Source: JAJYIW01 sp963781665
GTDB lineage: Bacteria > Chloroflexota > Anaerolineae > Anaerolineales > Anaerolineaceae
Assembly: GCA_963781665.1 (NCBI GenBank)
Contig: CAWAGA010000002.1
Coordinates: 4,650,001 to 4,714,000, forward strand
DNA length: 64,000 nucleotides
Direction of reading: 5' to 3'
Position numbers and translations under genes: made by a program. The first letter of the stretch is position 1; each line of letters begins with the position of its first letter. Below, one piece after another: positions 27,545-35,253 of this stretch. The notes below the pieces were generated by a model that was given only the letters and a program-made list of their open reading frames with translations, made no database searches and was not told where the DNA came from.

Positions 27545-28034
27545 TCTCGCTCAAGAGATGAGCAAACGCCAGGGATACCTGGATGGCGAGGATCAAAAAA
27601 CCCTGCTCTCCTTCGTCCTCTACGGCGACCCATTAGCTACCCTTACGGATAATCTAGTGATCCAAAAGAGCATCCTGCGATCAATTGACCATCCAACTTT
27701 GAAAACCGTTTCCGATCGACGGGATGAATCGATTTCAGCTGATCAATTGCCTCCCATCATGATGAGCAATGTCAAAGAAATGGTCAGTCAATATCTGCCT
27801 GGGCTCAAAGACGCACAATATGCGCTCAACTTGCAAAGCTGCACCTGCAAAACGAGCAAAACCCAATGCAATGGCTGCAAAATGACTGCTAAAGGACCGA
27901 CATATAAAAATCAAAAACAAGTCGTGGTGACTTTATCCAAGTCGATTAAAGGATTCAATGAAATCCATCACGTGTACGCCCGGATGACCCTTGATGCGAA
28001 TGGTAAGGTAATCAAATTCTCAACATCAAGGTAA
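27381..28034 (+). CDS. TPR-C25/caspase-like peptidase, C-terminal part
   Basis: Corrected frame after the extra A at 27380-27382. It continues the peptidase fold: KFLASGTQAFVGSTCVSYGSV, then GFWTYLRQGQSAGVALLKSKIDLAQEM and KTLLSFVLYGDPLA, the usual closing block of C25-type domains. Beyond it lie a linker and a Cys cluster (C-T-C, then C-N-G-C) that could bind a metal, and a short beta-rich end. Without repair, the fragment lacks its own ribosome site. This is the last gene of the sigma-54 operon. Confidence 0.78.
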   Translation, partial: KFLASGTQAFVGSTCVSYGSVTKPLIAADLLAQGFWTYLRQGQSAGVALLKSKIDLAQEMSKRQGYLDGEDQKTLLSFVLYGDPLATLTDNLVIQKSILRSIDHPTLKTVSDRRDESISADQLPPIMMSNVKEMVSQYLPGLKDAQYALNLQSCTCKTSKTQCNGCKMTAKGPTYKNQKQVVVTLSKSIKGFNEIHHVYARMTLDANGKVIKFSTSR

Positions 28035-28064
28035 AAATCTTACCAGTACCTACACAACACTTAG

Positions 28065-28113
28065 GTTCTCTATTCAAAAAACATGTGATGTGGTAAACTC
28101 ACAAATAGAGAAC
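28065..28113. repeat. interrupted inverted repeat upstream of the rpsF operon
   Basis: GTTCTCTATT (28065-28074) and TGTGA (28084-28088) pair with TCACA (28099-28103) and AATAGAGAAC (28104-28113). This gives 15 bp with a 9-nt bulge on the left and a 10-nt loop. There is no immediate T-run, though TGTTGTTTTT follows at 28121-28130. It could end the upstream operon or be an operator. Confidence 0.4.
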
Positions 28114-28144
28114 TTAAGCTGTTGTTTTTAAGCTTACTTTCCGC

Positions 28145-28200
28145 TCCAGGCCGGTCCACGATCAAATCCTGGGGCAAACCCGTGGAAAGGAGGATTCCTT
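28145..28200 (+). promoter_or_regulatory. candidate ribosomal-protein leader of rpsF-ssb-rpsR
   Basis: The rpsF leader can fold TCCACG (28155-28160) with CGTGGA (28181-28186), or alternatively CCAGG (28146-28150) with CCTGG (28168-28172). The SD AAGGAGG is in a small AAGGA/TCCTT hairpin. S6:S18 leader motifs are known to autoregulate this operon in many bacteria. I have not matched the consensus base by base. Confidence 0.35.
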
Positions 28201-28485
28201 ATGCGTAATTATGAATTAGTTGTCATTGTTCATCCGGACCTTGACGAAAACGGATTGAATTCTGTCATCGACAAGATCAAAGGATGGATAACCGATGCAG
28301 GTGGTTCGATCACCAAGGTCGACTTATGGGGCAAAAAGCGTATGGCTTATGCTATCCGTAAGCAGCGTGAAGGTCAATATGTGCTATTCCAAGCTGATAT
28401 TGCTCCTGAATTCAACGCCGAACTCGAGCGTAATTTACGGTTCCTAGAACCAATCATGCGCTATTTGATTATAGCAACCAACTAG
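28201..28485 (+). CDS. rpsF: 30S ribosomal protein S6
   Basis: Protein of 94 aa with the ferredoxin-like S6 pattern: MRNYELVVIVHPDLDENGL, then VDLWGKKRMAYAIRKQREGQYVLF and the ending ERNLRFLEPIMRYLI. It binds the central domain of 16S rRNA with S18. SD GGAAAGGAGG lies 7 bp upstream. First gene of the classic rpsF-ssb-rpsR operon. Confidence 0.97.
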   Translation: MRNYELVVIVHPDLDENGLNSVIDKIKGWITDAGGSITKVDLWGKKRMAYAIRKQREGQYVLFQADIAPEFNAELERNLRFLEPIMRYLIIATN

Positions 28486-28533
28486 ATATCTGATTTCATT
28501 ACCAGTGTATTAATATTTTATGAGGAGAATCAC

Positions 28534-28935
28534 ATAAGTCGAGGCTTGAACAAAGTGATGATCATCGGGCACCTGGGACGTGACCCCGAAATGCGATATA
28601 CACCTTCAGGCCGGCCAGTCACCACTTTCACAGTAGCAACCAGCCGAAGCTGGAACACCTCTGATGGCGAAAGACACAATGAAACTGAGTGGTTTAATAT
28701 AGTTACCTGGGGAAATCTCGCAGAAATCTGTAAACAGTACTTAACAAAAGGCCAACAAGTTTACATTGAAGGCAGATTACAGACCCGCAAGTGGGATGAT
28801 AGCGAAGGAACCAAGCATACCAGCATCGAAATCGTTGCCAACGAGATGATGATTCTCGGCGATCGCAAAGATAGCAATCCATCTCAAGCAAGTGAGAATC
28901 TAATGGCTGAAGATGAAAGTGAATTCCCTTTTTAA
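28534..28935 (+). CDS. ssb: single-stranded DNA-binding protein, probable ATA start
   Basis: SSB of the OB-fold family, 133 aa, working in replication and repair. It has NKVMIIGHLGRDPEMRYTPSGRPV, the WFNIVTWGNLAE core and the C-terminal acidic tip ESEFPF that binds partner proteins. A family-typical N-terminus (S-R-G-L-N-K-V) is encoded from the ATA at 28534, which lies 6 nt after AGGAG. The nearest ordinary start, TTG 28546, is 18 nt away and would remove conserved residues. So the start is either a real ATA or an ATG misread as ATA. Confidence 0.92.
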   Translation: MSRGLNKVMIIGHLGRDPEMRYTPSGRPVTTFTVATSRSWNTSDGERHNETEWFNIVTWGNLAEICKQYLTKGQQVYIEGRLQTRKWDDSEGTKHTSIEIVANEMMILGDRKDSNPSQASENLMAEDESEFPF

Positions 28936-28982
28936 TCCAGGGTTCTTCTCAATTAAGACAATAATTCAGGAGCTTTAATTCA

Positions 28983-29315
28983 ATGAGCGATGAAGTATCA
29001 AATGAAAATGAACAAATGTCAAGCCGGCGGTACGTCCCCCGGCCCAAACTTTGTCAGTTTTGCGTTGACAAGAACGCAGAAATAAATTATAAACAGGCAG
29101 ATCTCCTACGCCGTTTCATTTCAGAAGATGGGAAGATTCGCCCAAGACGACAAACAGGCACGTGCGCAAAACATCAACGTGAGTTAGCCAGAGCCATTAA
29201 ACAAGCCAGGCATATTGCTCTACTTCCATTTGTCAGCGAGTTCTGGACAAATCCTCTCGATAATTCCAACAATTGGGGCATGGAAATTTTTTCCACGCCC
29301 CAATTTCTCAAATAG
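28983..29315 (+). CDS. rpsR: 30S ribosomal protein S18 with extended C-terminus
   Basis: S18 core: LCQFC near the N-terminus, then DLLRRFISEDGKIRPRRQTGTCAKHQRELARAIKQARHIALLPFV. The protein is 110 aa, longer than usual. The last 22 or so residues after FVSEFW (T-N-P-L-D-N-S...) look unlike S18 and are encoded by a strong hairpin. An earlier ancestral stop or a small indel is likely. Third gene of the rpsF operon. Confidence 0.92.
   Translation: MSDEVSNENEQMSSRRYVPRPKLCQFCVDKNAEINYKQADLLRRFISEDGKIRPRRQTGTCAKHQRELARAIKQARHIALLPFVSEFWTNPLDNSNNWGMEIFSTPQFLK
29273..29303 (+). terminator. terminator-like hairpin inside the end of rpsR
   Basis: TTGGGGC-A-TGGAAA (29273-29286) pairs with TTTCCA-C-GCCCCAA (29290-29303): 13 pairs with one A/C mismatch and a 3-nt loop, followed by TTTCTC. 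It looks like an intrinsic terminator or attenuator before the isomerase gene. Confidence 0.55.
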
Positions 29316-29324
29316 AGGAAGAAG

Positions 29325-30635
29325 ATGCCTAAAAGAAAAAACCCAAAAGCATTAACAAAAAAGCATTTGGCGCGTCTGGAACGTGAAAGGATTCAGAACC
29401 GTAATGTTATTATCGTTTCTGCAATAATTTTAGTCATTGTGGTTGGCCTGGTTGGTTATGGAATTCTCGATCAGACTGTATTACAAGGTCTTCAACCTGT
29501 CGCCAAGGTTGGAAATGACACGATAACCTCAAGAGATTTCCAGGTACAGGTAAGATACGACCGGGTCAATTTAATCTCTCAATACAATCAATATTCACAA
29601 TACGCACAATACTTCGGTAGTGATCCGTCCTTCCAAAACACGATGTCTCAGATCCAGACCCAGCTTACTAACCCAAATACCGAAGGCAGTAAGGTACTCG
29701 ATCAAATGATCAACGACATCTTGATCCGCCAGGAGGCAGCCCGAAGAAACATCACCATTTCTCAGGCAGAAATTGATAATGAGCTTCAAAATGCTTTTGG
29801 TTATTTTCCAAGCGGCACCCCAACCCCCACAATTACGCCAACTGACATTACCACACCAACCTATAATCCTACAGAGATTTTCTTAATCACACCAACCGCG
29901 ACCTCAACTGTAACGCCTACCGCAACACCGGTCACGGTTACCCCTACGCCAACTGAAGCGCCAACATCTACTCCTACAGCGACAACCGGCCCTACCGAGA
30001 CCCCTACGGCTACATCGACGCCGTACACGATCCAAGGCTTTCAAACCTCAGTTACAAATTACCTGGACAGTCTGAAATCCTACGGATTCACCCAAAAAGA
30101 CCTCGACAAGGTCATAAAATCTTCTCTCTACCAGCAAAAAGTTATGGATGCCATTACAGCTGACCTGAAACCCGAACAGGAACAGGTTTGGGCTCGCCAT
30201 ATTCTAGTTAGCGATGAGGCAACTGCTCAGACGATCGAGACAGATCTGAGTAATGGTGAAGATTTCGGTAAGCTTGCTGCCCAATATTCATCTGATACTG
30301 GATCAGCACAGCAAGGCGGCGATCTTGGTTGGTTTGGCAAAGGTGTCATGGACGCAACCTTCGAGACTGCAGCATTTAGCCTTCAGGTTGGGCAAATAAG
30401 CCAACCCATCAAAACTCAATTCGGTTATCACATCATCCAGGTTCTTGGACACGAACTGCGTCCACTCGATGCAAGCGGTTTTCAAAAATATAAACAAACC
30501 TATTTCAACACCTGGTTGACCAATACACGGGCTGAGAATGAAGCTAATATCCAAAAATTCGATGTCTGGATGAGCCGGGTACCGACTGATCCAACTTTCG
30601 TAGCTCCTACTAGTGCCCCGGTCTCACCTAATTAA
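29325..30635 (+). CDS. parvulin-type peptidyl-prolyl isomerase (PpiC/SurA-like) with Thr/Pro-rich insert
   Basis: Extracytoplasmic folding factor of 436 aa. It has a basic N-terminus, one transmembrane helix (about 28-48) and a SurA-N-like chaperone region (60-160). A low-complexity Thr/Pro/Ala linker (164-234) follows, then a helix and a parvulin domain (about 285-385: WARHILVSDE, YSSDTGSAQQGGDLGWFGKG, FGYHIIQVLG). The Thr/Pro segment splits the chaperone part from the catalytic part. AGAGGAAGAAG precedes the ATG 9 bp after rpsR. Confidence 0.88.
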   Translation: MPKRKNPKALTKKHLARLERERIQNRNVIIVSAIILVIVVGLVGYGILDQTVLQGLQPVAKVGNDTITSRDFQVQVRYDRVNLISQYNQYSQYAQYFGSDPSFQNTMSQIQTQLTNPNTEGSKVLDQMINDILIRQEAARRNITISQAEIDNELQNAFGYFPSGTPTPTITPTDITTPTYNPTEIFLITPTATSTVTPTATPVTVTPTPTEAPTSTPTATTGPTETPTATSTPYTIQGFQTSVTNYLDSLKSYGFTQKDLDKVIKSSLYQQKVMDAITADLKPEQEQVWARHILVSDEATAQTIETDLSNGEDFGKLAAQYSSDTGSAQQGGDLGWFGKGVMDATFETAAFSLQVGQISQPIKTQFGYHIIQVLGHELRPLDASGFQKYKQTYFNTWLTNTRAENEANIQKFDVWMSRVPTDPTFVAPTSAPVSPN

Positions 30636-30658
30636 TCCAATCTATCCATTAGAAACCA

Positions 30659-30693
30659 AAAACGGGCAGGCTAATTTTATACCTGTCCGTTTT
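30659..30693. terminator. bidirectional terminator between the isomerase gene and smc
   Basis: AAAACGGGCAGG pairs with CCTGTCCGTTTT (ending at 30693), 12 bp with one G-T pair and an 11-nt loop. A and T flanks serve both convergent genes. Confidence 0.82.
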
Positions 30694-30714
30694 CATTTGC
30701 CTGACGCCGAAAGA

Positions 30715-33015
30715 TTAGCTTGCCAACTCTTCTGGCACTTCATCAAACTTCAAGCTGACCACCTGACTGCTTGAGTCCTTTCCCATAGTAATGCCATAAA
30801 CCACATCGGATATTCGGACCGTATTTCGGTTGTGGGTGATGACAACAAATTGAGTGGTTTTACTTTGTTCAGTCAAGAGCGAGCAAAATCGAGCGACATT
30901 GGCTTCATCTAACATCGCATCGACCTCATCCATGACACAAAATGGTGTGGGAGATACCTTGAGTAATGCAAAGATTAGAGCTGCGGCTGTCAAACTTCTC
31001 TCGCCACCAGACAATAATGAAAGTCCTTGCTCCCTTTTCCCAGGCAATTTTGCCTCAATCTCGATCCCAGTTTGATTGAGATTGTCTTCATCATCCAGAA
31101 TAAGCCGGGCGCTGCCACCATCGAAAAGCCTTTTAAACATCTGATGGAATTCACCTGCGACTGCATTGAATGTATTCCGAAAATCACGTTTCATTAATTC
31201 ATCTAACTCGGAAATGACCTGTCGCAAATCACCTTCAGCATTACGCAAATCGGCTACCTGGCCGGTAATAAATTGGTAACGGTCTTTTACTTCTTTGTAT
31301 TCGGCGAGCGCCTCTGGATTGATTGCCCCCATACGTCTCAACTGATTTTTCTGGCGGGTGATATTGTCTTCTAATCCTTGTGGTAATTCGCGAACAACCG
31401 GTAATTGTTCAACCATTCCCTCGAATGGCAAAGGTGTTGGCCCCGAAACCGTAGCCTCGTATTCAAAGGCGACCAGGCCAAAATCGTCTTCAATCCGGCG
31501 ACGTAACAATTCCAATGCTTCACGTTGGCGGATCATTTCCGTTTGGGCTTGTGAATAATACCGTTCAACTAACGATAATGATTGCTGTGATGAAGCCTCA
31601 AACTGCTCCAATTCTTCGCTTTGCTGTTCTTTGACCTTCAATTCTTCCTGCGAAGGCATTAACTGCTTTTGCAAGTCTTGGATTTGGGATGATATTAAAG
31701 CCTCTTCAGAATTTCCTTCAAGCTGGCTTTTCTCAATTGATTTTAAATTTGCCTCAATTTCCAGCCCACGTTCGACCAGACCATTTTGCCGATGTCGGTT
31801 TTTGGTAATTACTTGCTCCCTGTCTTCGAATTTTTCGAAAACGCCTTTCAAAGCTCGTGAAATCACTGCCTTTTCGGTTTGCCAATGGTTAACTTCGAGT
31901 TGAATCTCTTCAATAGGCAGCTCAATAATTTTCGATTGCAGGGTGCTAATCTGCACTGCATGCTTCTTGATTCCAACCTCACAATCAATTATACCTGCCT
32001 TGGTCTGTTCAAGTTCTTTGCGGGTAAAGTCGATTTCATTTTCAATCGTCTTGATTTGATTCTTTAACCAATCGATTTGTCCTGATAATTGGTCTACCGA
32101 AAGGTTGATGCGGTTAACAGTCTCGGAGATTTTCCCGTGTTCGATCTCCAACAGCCTTCTGTCGTTATTCAGCGCTTTCTCGCTTGCTTGTAAGTCAGCC
32201 AATTGATTGCGTAGGTCTTTGTCAGACGATTGGATCGTGACATTTTGTTCGGCCAGTTTGGCCAATGCTTCCCTATATTCAACCTTTTGCCTTTGGCGGC
32301 TTATGGTACCTGAACGGTTTTGCTGTCCGTAGACGACCATCCCCTGTTGGGTAAAAACCTCGCCGGTTAAGGTTACGGCTGTAGAAATTGATTGATCGTT
32401 TTGGATTAATCGCCGAGCTGCCTGGCGGTTCCTGACAACCAAGATATCCCCGAGCAAAGTTTCAACAATTGGCTTAAGGTCATCGGTGCACGCAATCAGA
32501 TCTGCGGCCCGTCCAATGAAATCAGGATCATCTGGAAATCCAATTTTCCTATCACCTTCCTGATTCCATTTTACCGGCAAGAAAGAAACCTTGCCTTTTC
32601 CAAACTTTTCTAGAAATTGCAAGATGGCTTCAGGATCTACGTCTTCATCCAGGATCATTAAATCCAGGTATTCTCCTAATGCTGCTGAAATTGCATCCTC
32701 AAATTCAGCCTGAACCTGAATTTGATTACCCAAAGCCTGGTGAGTTCCCTTTACCCTATTTTGGAGAAAAGCCGAGTGAAGAAATCGCGCTCCCTCACTG
32801 AATCCGGTGAGCGATTTTTCAGCTTGCTCAATGACTTCAATTTGCGCATTTATTTTGGATTTATGAGCTTCTAACTGCGATTTTTTATTGTTCAGGTCTT
32901 GGATTTTTTTCTCAATTTCCTGAGTTTCAGCCTGGATAGAAAGTGAAGCTGTTTTGTTTTGCTGAAATCTTACCAATACTCTCTTTTTGTCGTCCCGCAT
33001 AAACTTCAAATTCAT
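30715..33015 (-). CDS. smc: chromosome segregation protein SMC, C-terminal part (frameshifted)
   Basis: Second part of SMC, read in the next frame. It contains the hinge (about residues 85-215 of this piece: AISAALGEYLDLMILDEDVD, FTQQGMVVYGQ), the returning coiled coil, ABC signature LSGGERSLTAAAL and Walker B PFCVMDEVDAMLDEAN. It lacks a start of its own. Joined to the upstream piece by removing one base, the protein is about 1202 aa, the normal SMC length. The T5 run at 32984-32988 is the most likely site of the error. Confidence 0.93.
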   Translation of the reverse strand: MNLKFMRDDKKRVLVRFQQNKTASLSIQAETQEIEKKIQDLNNKKSQLEAHKSKINAQIEVIEQAEKSLTGFSEGARFLHSAFLQNRVKGTHQALGNQIQVQAEFEDAISAALGEYLDLMILDEDVDPEAILQFLEKFGKGKVSFLPVKWNQEGDRKIGFPDDPDFIGRAADLIACTDDLKPIVETLLGDILVVRNRQAARRLIQNDQSISTAVTLTGEVFTQQGMVVYGQQNRSGTISRQRQKVEYREALAKLAEQNVTIQSSDKDLRNQLADLQASEKALNNDRRLLEIEHGKISETVNRINLSVDQLSGQIDWLKNQIKTIENEIDFTRKELEQTKAGIIDCEVGIKKHAVQISTLQSKIIELPIEEIQLEVNHWQTEKAVISRALKGVFEKFEDREQVITKNRHRQNGLVERGLEIEANLKSIEKSQLEGNSEEALISSQIQDLQKQLMPSQEELKVKEQQSEELEQFEASSQQSLSLVERYYSQAQTEMIRQREALELLRRRIEDDFGLVAFEYEATVSGPTPLPFEGMVEQLPVVRELPQGLEDNITRQKNQLRRMGAINPEALAEYKEVKDRYQFITGQVADLRNAEGDLRQVISELDELMKRDFRNTFNAVAGEFHQMFKRLFDGGSARLILDDEDNLNQTGIEIEAKLPGKREQGLSLLSGGERSLTAAALIFALLKVSPTPFCVMDEVDAMLDEANVARFCSLLTEQSKTTQFVVITHNRNTVRISDVVYGITMGKDSSSQVVSLKFDEVPEELAS

Positions 33016-34324
33016 CCTTAAGCTTGCTTTGTTCAGCTAAATAGGCGTTAATCGATTGCAAATTCTGTTGTATATTTTTCTCATGCGCTGCCAGGCGGAC
33101 CTCCAACTCGTCTTGGTGAGCCTTCAATTGCACCTGCCGGGTTTCATTGGATAGTAGATCATGCCTTGCTGATACCAGTTGCTTCTCAATCCGGGCCCTT
33201 TGTTCCTTTTTAATTCGCAGTTTATCAATATTATCGTTTATTTGCCGGTTGGCTTGTTCCAGATCACCTTCCAACCTCTTTTTTTCCTGGCCAGTCTGGT
33301 CGAGAAACTTTTCGGCGTCCCGAATCTCAACCTCTAGACGGCTCAGGTCCTTCTTATTAGTGGACAATTGGTCTAGCAAGGAATTCTGCCTTTCAGCAAG
33401 AACTGCCAGGCCCCGGCCAATTTTTTCCAGATGGTTTTGGAGATTAGCTGATTGGTTATACCACTCGTTTATCTGGCGCCTTTCTGCTTGAATCGAGGTT
33501 TTTATAAGCGAAAGCTGCTGCGATATCTCTTGATGATGCTTACGAGTTTCAGTCAATCTGGCTTCTTGATTCCGAGCAATTGCACGAGAACGGTTGGCCT
33601 CGACCTGATTATGATGCCAGTGATATCCATACCAATCACGGAGAAGCAATTTGAGGTCCGCTTTGACCTGTTCGTATTCCATAGCTCGCCTGGCTTGTTT
33701 TTCCAGACTTTGTAAACGTGGTTCGAGCTCAACCAGGATATCCTGGACACGGTCGAGATTTCGGCGGGTCGTTTCAAGGCGGTTTAGAGTTTCCTCTTTC
33801 CGTGCCCGGTATAAACCAATCCCGGCCGCTTCCTCGAACAACCGTCTTCTTTCTTCCGGTTTTAATGCCAGGGCAGCATCGACCAGCCCCTGGCCAATAA
33901 TCGTATATGTCCGTTCAGCCAATCCTGATTTTGACAACAGCTCTGAAATTTCCCGAAGTCGAACTCTCTGCCCGTTAAGCAAGTATTCATTCTGACCGTC
34001 GCGATAGGCACGCCGGGTTATAGCAACTTCAGCAAAATCGATCGGCAGCCAATTGTCGGAGTTATCGAAGGTGATTGAAGCCGACACCATTCCGGCCCTG
34101 GGCCGCTGCTCAGACCCGGCAAATATCATATCCTCCGTTTTCTTCCCTCGCAGAAGAGAATAGGATTGTTCACCTAAAACCCATCGCAGAGCATCAGCAA
34201 TATTCGATTTACCCGAACCGTTAGGGCCAACGATGGCTGTAACCATTCCTGGGAATTCGAAAACAGATTTTGACGCGAAAGTTTTATAACCGTGTAGTTC
34301 TAGGGATTTCAGACGCGGAGGCAT
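32927..34324 (-). CDS. smc: chromosome segregation protein SMC, N-terminal part (frameshifted)
   Basis: SMC compacts and segregates the chromosome with ScpA and ScpB. This piece has the N-terminal ATPase half: LKSLELHGYKTFASKS, Walker A GPNGSGKSN (33-41) and the Q-loop region, then a long coiled coil (about 170-460). True sequence ends near K-D-E-F-E-V-Y-A-G-R-Q-K, after which the frame is wrong and stops. scpA lies 3 kb away on the other strand. SMC is important in nearly all bacteria, so a sequencing indel is more likely than decay. Confidence 0.94.
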   Translation of the reverse strand: MPPRLKSLELHGYKTFASKSVFEFPGMVTAIVGPNGSGKSNIADALRWVLGEQSYSLLRGKKTEDMIFAGSEQRPRAGMVSASITFDNSDNWLPIDFAEVAITRRAYRDGQNEYLLNGQRVRLREISELLSKSGLAERTYTIIGQGLVDAALALKPEERRRLFEEAAGIGLYRARKEETLNRLETTRRNLDRVQDILVELEPRLQSLEKQARRAMEYEQVKADLKLLLRDWYGYHWHHNQVEANRSRAIARNQEARLTETRKHHQEISQQLSLIKTSIQAERRQINEWYNQSANLQNHLEKIGRGLAVLAERQNSLLDQLSTNKKDLSRLEVEIRDAEKFLDQTGQEKKRLEGDLEQANRQINDNIDKLRIKKEQRARIEKQLVSARHDLLSNETRQVQLKAHQDELEVRLAAHEKNIQQNLQSINAYLAEQSKLKDEFEVYAGRQKESIGKISAKQNSFTFYPG

Positions 34325-34358
34325 AGACGATGATTAATTACTCTTGTATCTATCGAAA

Positions 34359-35087
34359 TCAAACTGAATCAACTACTAGACCTAATGATTTTAAGGCTTC
34401 GAATGCAGCAGCCTTGGCAGCGGTTTGCTTGCTGTGCCCAGTTCCGGAACCAAATACATTCCCATCGATCAAGACTTCAACCTCGAATACCTTTGCATGG
34501 TCGGGTCCACTGGCGTTGCGGGTGACATATAATGGAGCCAGAAAACCTTGCCCTTGAGCCCATTCCTGAAGTTGACTTTTAGGATCCTCGTTTTTATGCA
34601 TCGCCAGGATATAGTCTGCTGCATTTTCCCACAAAGGATCGGTAAATTTACTGACAGCGGCGATATCGCCCTGCAGATATATTGCACCGATTAATGCTTC
34701 GAAAGTATTACATAACAATGCTGGCCTTTCTCTTCCACCAGCTTGAATTTCACCGTGGCCCAAACGCATGGCATTACCCAATCCAATTTTTTCGGCAAAT
34801 TCTGCTAACTGCTCAGTATGGACAAGCGCGGACCGCATGCGGGTCAAATCACCTTCAGCCATCTCGGGAAAATGGTTATACAGCCAGGCCCCGACGACAA
34901 AATCCAGAACTGCATCCCCCAGAAATTCCAATCGCTCGTTATCCTCTATTGCGTCAGGGTGTTCATTTACATAAGAACGGTGGGTAAGTGCACGACTGAG
35001 CAGCATTACATCGGTAAAAGGCAAGTTCAGCCGTCTTGCAAGGTCCTGAGGTGTTTCTTCCTCAAGACCACTTAGTATGCGTTCCAT
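34359..35087 (-). CDS. rnc: ribonuclease III
   Basis: Double-stranded RNA endonuclease for rRNA and mRNA processing, 242 aa. The catalytic domain has the signature ERLEFLGDAVLDF and a second acidic site in CNTFEALIGAIYL. The C-terminal dsRNA-binding domain (about 172-240: DPKSQLQEWAQGQG, GSGTGHSKQTAAKAAAFEAL) follows. The ATG at 35087 has GGGAGG just upstream, so the longer frame from 35129 is not used. It lies just upstream of smc, a common order. Confidence 0.96.
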   Translation of the reverse strand: MERILSGLEEETPQDLARRLNLPFTDVMLLSRALTHRSYVNEHPDAIEDNERLEFLGDAVLDFVVGAWLYNHFPEMAEGDLTRMRSALVHTEQLAEFAEKIGLGNAMRLGHGEIQAGGRERPALLCNTFEALIGAIYLQGDIAAVSKFTDPLWENAADYILAMHKNEDPKSQLQEWAQGQGFLAPLYVTRNASGPDHAKVFEVEVLIDGNVFGSGTGHSKQTAAKAAAFEALKSLGLVVDSV

Positions 35088-35093
35088 ATGGTC

Positions 35094-35144
35094 CTCCCGA
35101 GAACTCAGGGAGCGGCAGCCACCTGACAATCAGTGAGGTAGCTG
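35094..35144 (-). promoter_or_regulatory. two hairpins in the rnc leader, one masking the ribosome site
   Basis: CTCCC (35112-35108) pairs with GGGAG (35098-35094), which is the rnc Shine-Dalgarno. Upstream, CAGC-A/C-ACCT-type arms (35116-35124 and 35136-35144) pair with one mismatch. RNase III is known to cleave its own leader in Escherichia coli. Whether it does here is inference. Confidence 0.4.
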
Positions 35145-35253
35145 GCGGTCCATTAGTTCTTGATTTCCTTAAGTTAGATTTTTTATATATTTAAAAACCT
35201 GGTTCTGTACCGCGTCTATTTTGATAGTCTTGATTATAATCGATTACCCTGTA

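Noticed and set aside
28084..28103. TGTGA/TCACA pair resembling a CRP site
   Set aside because: The arms are 10 bp apart, not 6, and are better explained as part of a larger hairpin.
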